Source: Patella vulgata | Taxonomy: Eukaryota > Mollusca > Gastropoda > Patellidae | Assembly (NCBI RefSeq): GCF_932274485.2 | Contig: NC_065882.2 | Coordinates: 57,697,431 to 57,761,430, forward strand | Direction of reading: 5' to 3' | DNA: 64,000 nt | Part shown: positions 47,680 to 59,900 of the stretch, one piece after another | Layout of the letters: every line of letters starts with the position of its first letter | Numbering within the stretch: position 1 is the stretch's first letter | The notes under the pieces: model-generated | Database searches by the model: none | Told to the model about the DNA's origin: nothing | What the model saw: the letters and a program-made list of their open reading frames with translations, nothing else | Translations under genes and position numbers: made by a program

Positions 47680-50600
47680 TAAAATAATTTACTTCATTTT
47701 TCCATTGAATAATATGCTAGGTATTGAATACAACAATTTATATGTTAAAATAGTATCAAATATACAGGTTAAGAAATAAAAGTCAATTGTTTTATATATA
47801 CAATATAACATAAACTTCACTGTATGCACATCTTTCTATATAGACTTTATATTAATATATATAAACTTGTCCTTCTAATGTATAAACAATATAACAATAT
47901 ATCTACAAACATAAACTCACAGAACAGAATTATACATTTTAATTTCAAACCATTTTATCATTAAAAGGTTAAATAAAAGTTTTAAAAATAACTTAGCTCT
48001 GCATGGAGTTTTCAATATGCAAACAAACTATTAAAATCTTCACACCAGGAAAATTAAAGTTTTTATTAAATAGGTTTGAAAGTTATAAAATGTATATATT
48101 TTTGTTCTGTGAAGAAGACTGAGGAGAGATACAAAGAGACATGATAATAAAACTAGAACAAGAATAACATTACACAATAAAAACATTAACAGTTACAAAC
48201 ATTTCTAACAGATTTTGACAGGAGTAATTCTTTGAGAATACAATTTGTTTTCTGTTTTGACCAAACCAGTGTAACAAGTTAACTAAAATCAATAGCATTC
48301 AAATAATAGGATTCCTGATGCCTTACAAAGACACCTACAGTTTCATTTGTAGAAGATAAGGCCTGTTTCAATATATGAAACAAGATGACCATGAATGCTT
48401 AAATCAAGTATATTTTGACAATGACATGTATATATTTCTAAATAATAACCATTAATTCTAGTAATAAAACTACCATATATATCTTATCTATAGCTTATAT
48501 AGAGATAACATTTCTAATAAAATAAAATAAAACCAAGTATGAACAATCCACAATCCAAACCATAGGACAAAATTTGAAAAATAGCATAGAACTGCAAAGG
48601 TTTATTTTATAATATGCTGTTGCAGAAAATACTCAATCAATGAGGACAGTAATCTAAATAAATTTACAGGTATCACATTTTCACAAAATTTTATATGGGG
48701 TCCTATTCACAAAGGCTTAAATCGATCCTAAAAAGAGGTTATATCTGCATTAAAATTTTAATACTCAGCCAATGAAAAAAGCAGCTTACTTAACAAGTTT
48801 TAGTTGAAGGTTCTTAAATAAGGTCCTAAAATACTTTGACTAAATAAAAACTATTTTTAATTTTGCAAACATATAAATATACCTATATCGATCCATAGTT
48901 TACAATCTACATGTATTCATGTGTCTACTTATATCGTTTTTTCCATAGGTATTCCATAGGTACTGTTAATTTATGTCATTCAAAAAAAACTTACTGTGAC
49001 CTTTAACATATATTATTAACATGATTAAAGAGATATAAAAAGTATTGCTTTCCAGCTTTGTATTGCTTAATATACATAAATGGTCGTTAAATTACTGCTA
49101 GAATTTATCTCAGAAATAAAAACTAAACTAATATAATATGAAATTCCCACCAGAATTTATTTATTAATAATCCAGGTTCCAAGCATATTATCTGGGCAGA
49201 TAAAATAATGCTGTTTTGGCGGCAATTTTGTGACAGGCTACACACCCTCATTAATGTTAATTTAAATAATTCTAAAAAATGTATGAATCCCCATCACATT
49301 TGATAAATTATGGATTCAACACTCCCAGGTTCTATTAGTAGTTGTATTGCCCAAAACAAAAGAATAAAAACTCTCACATAGAGAGAATCAAGTAAAATGA
49401 GTAGCTAGTAAATAAATTAACATTTTATTATGTTTTAACTTTAAAGATTTCTAAAAAAAAAAATTTTTCCAATATTCATTGAATAATTAAAACAAGTCTA
49501 CATTACAACAAGACAAAACAGACATTATAGGAGTAGCAATTGCTTACAAATTAAATATTAGAAAAATATACATGTAAACCGCTGTTTTTACTACTAATAA
49601 GTGAATTTCTGGTTACACACGGATTCAAGTCCTTAGCTAAAACTTTAACAAACTTTGCTTATCTCAGTATTTTTTATACTACGAAATCTAGCAGGGCTGA
49701 GTAGGGGATTCATGGATATTTAACATTCCTAATATACATCATAAATTTTTACCAATATTATTCTTTATATGTACTAGTTTAACATATAGGTTTTTATTTA
49801 TGTCATTTTCAGCGGTTACAGATGTAATTCATATAAAGGGAGGTCCGCCCCAGCTCCTCTAAAAATCGAAATTAGGAGCTTGCATTCATTTTGAAAACAA
49901 AAAGACATGGAGATTTTCCTCTTTTTAATTATGAATGATTTTTTCATTATGACTAAAATTGATGTTCTTCATGATTTTTTATATAAAATATTAGCTGCTT
50001 AAATCAGAAAACTAACTTTATAATAATCACCATAAGATTAAGAAATGGTTATTTACAATGAGTTTCGAATATTTTTCACAATTTTTCTTATGATAAAAAG
50101 ATTCACATTCATCAATTGCATATGAAATCGAGTGAAAAAATATAAAAGAGTGCAAATGCATTCTGCATGCTTGTACAATAACTTTAAGGCAGGGCACTAC
50201 TGTTCTTTGTAATGGTTAAATATTTATATTTTACAAAGCTAAATACATATATTCCAATATATTATGAAGTAATAATCATACAGTGTTATTAACTGATTAT
50301 TGGATTATACTGTGTTCATAACTATACACTCAGTTATTTAATACCGGTATTATTTATTGGTTTTCTTTCCTACTCCATCTTTTTTATAACAATGCATGAT
50401 TTCATACCTTCAAAATTTAACAACTAATAATTCAAATCAATCATCATTATTTCCCTGCACAGTAAAGGGAGATAACTCTGGCGTGTTTCCTCCAATTGAC
50501 CAGCGATCTTTTAGAATTATAAAAATCATAATAAATATTATACAGTTAATAAAACCGAGGGGAGCTAAAATATCAACAAAGTGTAGAAAACAGCATTAAA

Positions 50601-50895
50601 ATAGATATTCGAGAGTAAAACAAAGAGATATTTATGTAACAATCTAGTTAATATAATAATAAAAATCTAAAACTATAATCTTTTAGCTTCACTATTTGTT
50701 CTTTATGCTTCTTCTGATAATAGGGCTGCCAATTAATGTCAGAGAACAACAAAGTTGAAGAAAATAACAAGCTGAAGTCTTAAAGCTAATAATAATAATT
50801 AAGAAAAAACATTGACAATAAGGCCACATAGAAAATAGGTCTATCCTTCTTCTGTTCCTTCAGTGTGGTGTCATCGTATCATGGCCGTTTTGGAA
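47680..50895 (-). other. AT-rich sequence downstream of the CDC14 stop; probably 3' UTR and intergenic DNA
   Basis: This stretch is very AT-rich, with many short A and T runs and several candidate AATAAA-type signals on the minus strand, so the polyadenylation site cannot be chosen by eye. I see no SINE and no convincing coding region. It contains a small inverted repeat near 49850-49885 (AGCTCCT ... AGGAGCT). The scarcity of repeats compared with the rest of the window would suit a long 3' UTR; this is an inference. Confidence 0.4.
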
Positions 50896-50916
50896 CTACG
50901 AGTAAGAGGAACCGAT
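50896..50916 (-). CDS. CDC14: CDC14 last coding exon, six residues and stop
   Basis: After acceptor TTTTAATTTCAG the sequence reads IGSSYS and then TAG in the phase left by the 54129-54258 exon. The 3' UTR follows leftwards. The evidence is the strong acceptor, the matching phase and the lack of a better continuation. With so few codons, another downstream acceptor cannot be excluded. Confidence 0.6.
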   Translation of the reverse strand: MGSSYS

Positions 50917-53900
50917 CTGAAATTAAAACAAAGTTTTAATTAGAAACACTTAAGGTAAATTTAAGGTAAATTGAGTTACATACAATGCATTATGTTAATT
51001 AAAACATAAGGCATCCGGTTAGAGTTTAAAAGTACACACATGCATTCTGTTAGATATAAAATAATTGTAAAGTAAATACACAATAAAAGATTAATGGTGC
51101 AAGGCTGAAATTAGACTTTCATGAATTAGAATACAATTCAATTATTTATTTTCTAAACTTCTAATATTCAGATGTATTATCTAATATTTTACTTAAAACA
51201 CCCTTGCCATACACAGGCCTATAATACAATCACATCATGCTTATATTTATTACGAGACTACATCAAACCAAAACTAAATAAATTCACAATGACTATTAAA
51301 TTCATTTTGGCACCCGTTACAATTTCCTTCAATCTTGTGGAGTCTTTATTGAAACCATATTAATTTATTAACAATAAATGAAATGAAATAGGGTCTAACG
51401 TCCTACTGTTCTGCTCCTGACTGGGCTAATGAAGACGGATTATCAAAAAATAAGGAAAACTAATCCTATATTTATTTTGGAATTTGGGAAAACCCTGTAA
51501 GTACTATTAAACAAAATTCAAAAGAGTCCTACATACATATTTGCTTATCTGTCTATTTTCCTTAAATTAATAGTACCAACTTTTATCAATATCCAATCTA
51601 ATCTCCTTTATGACACCATAATAATGGAAATAAAACCCGGCTGGAACATTATGAGGTTTATCCACTAAGTCACCTATGACAACTTTGGGAAAATCCATGG
51701 TTCAAAGCATAGGACTACCTACAGAACATTATTACTAAGACAGATACATGTTGTAATCACTTGATTTTGTAATTGTTTATCATAATGTAAAGGAAAGAAA
51801 TATCACCATGTGAACAAGTTGAAAATATACTTAAAAGTTAAAGTAAAATTTCTTAGACGACTCTTTCTGTCTTCTTTGTTGTTTTCATGAATCAGAATTT
51901 AATTTCCCTTTAGTTATAGCATAACCATATTAATTTTTAAAGAAATATAACCACTGTCCATCTTATTAATTTTTGATAAACTATAAAAACTAAACAAAAA
52001 ACATCCATCTATTTTCTTTCAAACATAAGGTATCTGAGAAACAGTTCCAACTAAAATATTGTCAATAAATAACTCCTAACTCTACAAAGGCGCAAAATAT
52101 GAAGCATACACAAAATGAATATGTCCTTTAAAAGATATAATATACTATTCAAAAAAAGTAGGGGATATTTGATTTTTAAGTGTTATTAAAGTCACCTAAT
52201 GAAACTGACGAAGAAACAAATGACAAAATGAAATGAAGTTCACATTCATCGATTTATTCCAAATGATCGTTAGACTAAGTAAGGCACAGACTGACCATTA
52301 TAAGGGTAAAATGATACCCAGGGTCAAACAGCAAAGTTACCACAGCATCACAACCAAGTCAGTAACGGGTAAATCCTCCTCTGTTTGCCAAACAAGCATT
52401 GATCCGACATGGCATACTCCTAATGAGATGTCTAAGGTCATTTTGGTCCAGACTGTCCCATTCCTGTTGCAACGCAGCAGCAAGTTCTTGGACATTGGCA
52501 GGACGTTGTTGACGTTGACGTAACCTCTGTCCAAGCATGTCCCAGACATGCTCGATGGGGAAGAGGTCGGGACTCAGTGCTGGCCAAGGTAATGTGGTGA
52601 TGTTCTGTTGTTGGAGGTAACCTGTAACGATCCTGGCCCTGTGACATCTTGCGTTGTCATCCTGGAAGATGAAACGGTGGCCATGACGTCGTGCGAACGG
52701 CACAACATGGACTGCCAAGATGTTGTCCCGGTAGTACTGGCCTGTAACACGCCCTGCAACAACATGTAAAGCCGTTCTTCCAGCAACAGTGATGCCTCCC
52801 CACACCATAACAGAACCACCCCCAAATCGATCATGTCTGATGACGTTAACGTCTTGGAAGCGCTCGTTTCGACGACGCCACACCCTCCTACGTCTGTCCA
52901 AAAAATCAACAGTGAACCTTGACTCATCTGAAAACATCACATTGCTCCAGCGTCGATTATCCCAGTGTTGACGATCCCTACACCAACGACGTCTTGCCTG
53001 AATGTGATGATCTGGCCACTCACTCTCACACCAGTGTCTGTTTGAAGACGAGCGCTGATCTGATTTGCTGTGATGACACGATTTCTCAAGGCCAAGGTAC
53101 GGATAAATCGATCCTGGGCTTGAGTTGTCGCCCTTGGTCGACCTGAGCGTGGTCTGTCCTGTACAGATTGTGTATCAAGGTATCTGGACCATAGCCTGCT
53201 TATGACAGACTGAGAAACATTCATCGTCCGCGCCAAAACCGCCTGTGTTGTGCCGATCTGTAGCATGCCAAGGGCACGTAACCTTTCATTTTGGGTAAGC
53301 CGACGCATATCAAAATTTGTTTTCTGGTCACTAAAACAATTAAACTGATGTTTCCACCCTGGAATTCAATGCCACAATGACTGTAACATTCAAAGTCAGA
53401 GCCGTGCAAATCTTGGGTTGGACCCCCATGATGATCCCAAGCATCACCTGCATTCCATGCGGTAGCTATTGGTGCGTTTGGGCGTCACATGTAACTGGAA
53501 ATGTTTCTTCTGTTAGGTTCTATAGTGACTTTTTTCGTAGTCATTTGCATATTTTAGTATTATGCCCCCAAAATCAAATATCCCCTACTTTTTTTGAATA
53601 GTATATTAAGAAATTGAATTAATAAATAATAGTAGTAAAAGCTTTGTTAAAAAAATCATGCAATATGAAACTAAATACATGAATTAGTTAAGTTGAAATA
53701 ACTAAAGCTGTGATCTACAAAAACAGGACAAATAAAAAAATAATTAAATCTCTCAATACTAATATGAGCTTATTTTAATTTACAGACTAGAGACAGATAT
53801 ATTTGTCTTAATCCATTAACTATTTATTCATCAATTTTCACTGATTTTGAGTATTATAATTGTTTTGTAGATGTTGTGGATCTTCATCAATTAAATATGG

Positions 53901-56900
53901 ACTTCTGTTGTAAGGCCTGACAGCAATGAATACCTACTACTGGTATGCCTATTCTCCTCTTATTCCCCCTTGAAAATAGGTCTCAATACATTGTTACCTT
54001 AAAAATTTAATTTTGCAAGAAATAAAAAAAAAAACCACAGCACAGCAATTTAACTAAAATGTTGATACATAAATTAATTAATGGTTGAGTAGTAAGTGTG
54101 GTGATAGGTGCAGGTTTAATAGACTTACTGTATAGTTTGATCGTAAGTGATACTTATAAGGCCAGGAGGTGTAGTCCCCTATACTATTATAGATATCAGA
54201 CGATCCTGATAAACGACTTGATGTATAGCCGTAATCATAACCTAGCTTGCTTGATACGCTATTAAACAAAAAATACAAGTCATATTTAAAATACACATTC
54301 ATCAATAAACACTAAACTGTATTATTACATGTACAGTGTATATGTTAGTTCACAGAGAGGATGTTCAAATCCAACAATTCATCAACTGTTTCCATGAGTA
54401 AGAATTGTCCAAGAAGTACTTAATTTTATTCTTTTTCAAACATGTTAGACTAGACTGTCTGAACATCCTCTCCATCACATTTGTGAACTACTACTAACTA
54501 CACACATGATATTGCAGTATTATCTGCCAACAAATATTAGTATCTATCTACTGTGCCAAGACATTATAAATTACAATTTCAGTACAATGTATACTAATTT
54601 GTAGTTATTCATGCCATTAAATATTATAACACTACCAATTCAGTATCCTTTTATTCCTATATGTACATGTAACTAATAGATCCAAACTCTATAAAATCAT
54701 ACTATAGTACAATGTGTGGTAAAAAAAAAAATTGTAAAAATATCTGATCTATACATTATTTGACAAATTACATTTTCAATTAAAACAATAAATAAAAGAT
54801 ATGTAATGAGCAAAAAAAATGTATATATTATTAGTGAATTAGGACTAAATTATAGATGTGCTAGGGATGAGAATAATAAGAATTAATAAGCATTCTAGTT
54901 TCAAGTATAAATTCAGGATCCAAACTTTGAATAATAAATCTAATCAAGTGGAGGGTTTAAAATATCCATTTCCATTACAAGCGGTAAACACAGTTCACAT
55001 TTTTGCAAGAATTACAAGTTCGGGTTTATTCCATTTGGGTTCTGCAATGCCCCGGTCATCTTTTAGGGGTAAATAAGATTTCTACCACACACTCAGAAAT
55101 GATTTTTAACATCTAAATAAAATGCAGCTTATTTTTAGACCAACAGGAACAATTTTTCCATGAAAGATGATAGACGGGCTAGTCTGTCATCTTTCGCACC
55201 ATTAGCATCAAAATATATGTATAGACAAAATTACTGTTAGAAACAAACACATCAAAATCACAAATCAGTTGACAAACACATCTACCTAAAATGGGGATGT
55301 TTGAAAGGATAAATCCAAGACAATCAAGAAAAAAGCAAAACATCACTTTTAAATTACAATAACCTATCATAATACCTAATAACAAAATTGATCAAAAAAA
55401 AAAAAACAACAAAAAAAAACCCAAACCCACACTAAAACTCAAGTGGACTGGATTAAATAAATAATAACAAACACTCAAACTTAAGCGGTCTGGATTAAAT
55501 AATCAATTAAATACCGGTACTGTTAATATCTTATGGAAAGTTTAATCTTACTTATAAACACAGCCTGTACAGCCACATATAAATTAACAGGTGAATCACC
55601 AATATTAGATAAATAACTGTAGTAGATACAGTTAACAATCGTTCAATATAAGAACATGTGACCATATAACAGATTAGTGGTCCTATACATGTCTACCAAC
55701 GGGGTATGTACATGTGTACTCCCAAATTTTTCGATTAATTTCTTTTCATGAAAAGGTAATATCTATTGACAGAATCAACACAGTAGTCATACTTCTCTAT
55801 ACAAAATAGTAAACTAAAAGTCATACAATCCTCAAATATACCGGTAATCCAGCCACTTTGACAACAATTAAGCATTCACATTTCATATGTAGTGGTAAAT
55901 GATATATAGATCAAGCAAACACAAAAACATAATTTGGGGTAAAAAAAAAAATCCAGTACGACATCAAAATTTATGACATTGTGTTTTACCTAGAATTCAC
56001 ATTTTTCCTCAAACTATATGATTGATGTTTTCTACAAATGAAATCAATCAAAATCAATTACATTTTTTTAATACAGGTTTCTAATCTTCTGAATTATATT
56101 GCCCATATTCCTTCCAAGATATAATAAGTTCTCCTCCAAAGAGGAAAAAGTCAGCTTAAAGTATTCCAAAATGAACACCTATCATTTGTAATAGCCCAGT
56201 TTCTCTAATACGTGTATCTTGTTTTGTAATAGGCATCACAGGCTATGTATCAAGTATCTTTCAACCTTGACCACAACAGTTTCATTTTCTAAATATTTGA
56301 CTCCAAATAATGCATACCGAAAATGAAATTACTTAATAACAGTGCAATGTGTGATGAATTATGAAATTTTAGTCTGCTTCACACCACATTAATTTCTAAA
56401 ATCAAAAGATTGACAAACCTTTTGGCGCTCGGTGATGAGCCTGGTGAAAGGCGTGTACTACGTTTTGTTGTACTTGCATTAGCCTGGTTGTGAGCTAGCA
56501 CTGATGAGGAAGCTTTCGATGTTTTGATGGGCGAAGAAACCCCTTGTGCACTTTTTGAACCAGACATTCTTAATGGTTGTGTTGTGGTTCTTTTGTGGGT
56601 TTTCGGATCTTCAGCCCTAATAAAACAAACACAAACAGTATAAAATACTGATATTTTGAAATGAAATGAATCCAAACAGTATAAGGATATCGATATTTTG
56701 AATTCATAAATGTCAATTCTGATTATTTGATTGCAAGGGTTTAATAGGCAGAGATCACAATCAACAAATCCAGTTAATTAAACCATATACACAAGGAAAA
56801 TAATAAAATAGACCCTTAATGATGGTGTTACATACATGCAGTTTTGTCCATCTTTTATACTTACATTTTGGTATATAAGTCAAAATTACACGAAATGATG

Positions 56901-59900
56901 TCAAAACTGATAAACTTTTACAAACAACTAAGTAAAACAATTAACATGTACAGTTCCTTACCCAACTGTGCCAGTAGTTGCTGAGCGGACATGCTTTCTC
57001 ATCATTTTAATTTGGTTTAGTTTATCTCCCTGGGTTTCAATAATAGAACTTCTAGTGATTGGACCAGAATATATCTATAAAATAAATAGAAAACAAATTT
57101 TCAGGAAATTTTATCAACTTATAAATAAAACTTTTTAAGATCTGAAATCGACACCAACCGTAAAACCATTTTCTATGCATTCCCGAATTTTCAGGATTTA
57201 TGACAGAAAATAAGTCAAAGCATCATATTCTTAATAAAAGTTAATATAAATGTGAACGAGAAGATCAGTCATATCACCTTTTCTGATATTTTGTGGCAAA
57301 AAGAAATAAAAAATTGTTGAATTTGATAAAAGGTACAGGTTGTGCAGGAACTGTTATCAGAAGGGGCTGTTTCTTTGCCGTTTCCACTTACACTGTCATA
57401 ATTGCTGTAATACCGATCATTTTCCTGTCCATCATGTAATCGCATATCATCAACACCTGATAATATTTTCGAAACACAACCTTGTTTCTCTCCCCTTGCT
57501 CTTTCTTTCTGTTTGGCTCTATATAGATCACCTTGCATCCAAAGCCAAGCCTGCTTCCTGAAATTTAAAGGGGCATTATGGTAGATTATATAAAGGGTTG
57601 ACAGTTCTTGCCATATTAAACCAGCGGTTGCCAGGCAAGATACGCCCACATTTTGCAAGAGATGGATAGAGAACAAGCTAAAAAAAAAAAGAGGGATTTT
57701 TCGTACAATCAGGGGCCTTAATCCAGGAAGTTATGGTCTGAAATGTGCGAATATCAAAATGGAGTGAAATATTTGGGATATAAAGATATATTTTAAAGTT
57801 TCATCAAAATCGGATTAAAATTGTGACTTCTAGAGGGTCCAAAACCTTCTTATTACATACTTTTACACTATTAGCGTACAAGGAGCGGCCATTTTGTCAG
57901 GCAGTTTCGGTCTGATTTCCACGAAATTCGAACTCAACCAACATTACAGTGTAACAGTGATATATTCAAACTTTTTTTTTTAAATAGGATAATAATTGTG
58001 ACCTCAATATGGACCACAAGCTCAAAAATGCAATTTTTCGTTCAATCAGGGGCATAATTCCGGAAGTTATGATCCGATATGAGCAAATCTCGAAAGGAAC
58101 CGAGATCTTTGGGTAATATACATACATTTCAAGTTTCATCAAAACCAGATAAAAATTGTGACTTCTAGAGTGTCCACAAGCTAAAAACGTGATTTTTCCT
58201 ACAATCAGAGGCCATAATCCATGAAGTTTGGATCTGATACATGCCAATATCGAAAGGAATAGATCTTTTGGAGGTAAACCTATATTTCAAGTTTTGTCAA
58301 AATCGTATAAGAATTGTGACCTGTGGAATCAGGGGCATAATTCCGGAAGTTATGATCCGATATGAGCAAATCTCGAAAGGAACCGAGATCTTTGGGTAAT
58401 ATACATACATTTCAAGTTTCATCAAAACCAGATAAAAATTGTGACTTCTAGAGTGTCCACAAGCTAAAAACGTGATTTTTCCTACAATCAGAGGCCATAA
58501 TCCATGAAGTTTGGATCTGATACATGCCAATATCGAAAGGAATAGATCTTTTGGAGGTAAACCTATATTTCAAGTTTTGTCAAAATCGTATAAGAATTGT
58601 GACCTGTGGAAGGGAGAGAGAGAGAGAAATGGGGTTTAACGTCCACTCGACACAAACTAGGTCATTTCGGGACTAACATATGGTTTTAATTTTATTTCAA
58701 TAATTCGCTTGCGCGTAGGGGTCTTTAGCAGTGGGAGGAAACCGGAGGACCCGGAGAAAACCCACGAGGTTGGACAGGCGGACCTGTGGAAGGACGTTCG
58801 GACGAACAGGGGTGACGACAAAATACGTCCACATGAAAATGTGGGGTATAAAAATAGATAATGTAAATAGAATATATGTATGCTGAAAATTTCAGCATAT
58901 GTGTGCTGAAAATTTCAGCATATGTGTGCTGAAAATTTCAGCATATGTGTGCTGAAAATGTGTGTTTAATTATAAAATCTGGGCATAAATTTTCAGAAGA
59001 AACACAGAAAAATCTGTTAGAATGAATTAATTTGAATACAATGTTAACCTCCAATTCTTCTTTCAAAAGCGACCATTTTAAACTAAACTGAAGCAGGTCT
59101 ATAAAAATAATAACTTTCACTATTTCATTTGAAACAAAGGATGCTTATATACTTGAAGTAGAAAAAAAAAGTGAATAAAAATAATAGTAATGACACACAC
59201 ATCAGCAACTTGACATTGGGTTTTCCCTTTTAAACTATTAACTTACTCTTCTAGAAAATGTTGCTGTGGTCCTATAACTGATCCTGGTCTACAGATTCTG
59301 TTCCATGCTATACATTCACCTGCTGTCATTTTATAATGTTTCATTATATAACAACATATTAAACTTCCTGTTCTTCCCAACCCAGCTACAAAATAACAAA
59401 TATCATTAATTAGTTCCAAATATAATGTTCTGTACACATAATGTAACACTGGTGGTACTGCAGCACTCCATAAATTTTTATCACATAGGTTAGCATGCAA
59501 AGCAACACCACATTACATTATTAATAAAATATAAAATATAATATGAAATATCTTCAAAGAGCTTTAAAAGGTACTATTTTAATTACCTTTACAGTGAACT
59601 GCAATTCCCCCATCACAATTTTCTGATAATTCTAAAAACTGTCGGACAATTGAATCACTGGGTACACTACCATCAATAAAGAATAAATCTGTATGATCGA
59701 AACCTGCATCTGTAAATCTCCTGGCATCATATATCTTTTTATTTAATCTTACGATGTGGGTGACATTATGCTTTCTAAAATACGGAAAATAAGCTTCTGG
59801 TGCATGTAGTGGATAACCTAAAAAAGTCAAAATAAATACTTATTTGAAAAAAGGGTGAAAAAAACATTTATTTTTACATAATAATGTTATTTTAAATAAT

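Larger units (their letters stand above)
52143..53603 (-). mobile_element. Tc1-like DNA transposon, DD34E, in the last CDC14 intron
   Basis: The element is bounded by inverted repeats, 52143-52176 and 53570-53603, identical over 34 bp. Each begins TACTATTCAAAAAAAGTAGG, and both are flanked by TA, the Tc1/mariner target. It encodes a damaged transposase on the minus strand, the same strand as CDC14. Total length is about 1.46 kb, normal for a Tc1 element. Because the ends read TATA, the outer boundary is uncertain by 2 bp. Perfect ends suggest a young insertion. Confidence 0.95.

Noticed and set aside
48690-48845. A possible small inverted-repeat element (GGGTCCTATTCACAAAG ... AAATAAGGTCCTAA)
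   Set aside because: The ends match only over about seven to nine bases and no target-site duplication was found.
57269-57391. Continuation of the CDC14 frame beyond the 57392 donor
   Set aside because: The open frame continues, but the GTAAGT donor, the phase-matched next exon and the loss of similarity all place the exon end at 57392.
57966-58530. Two similar minus-strand open frames sharing a long identical peptide
   Set aside because: They are copies of the 283-bp tandem duplication inside the noncoding modular repeat, not a duplicated gene.
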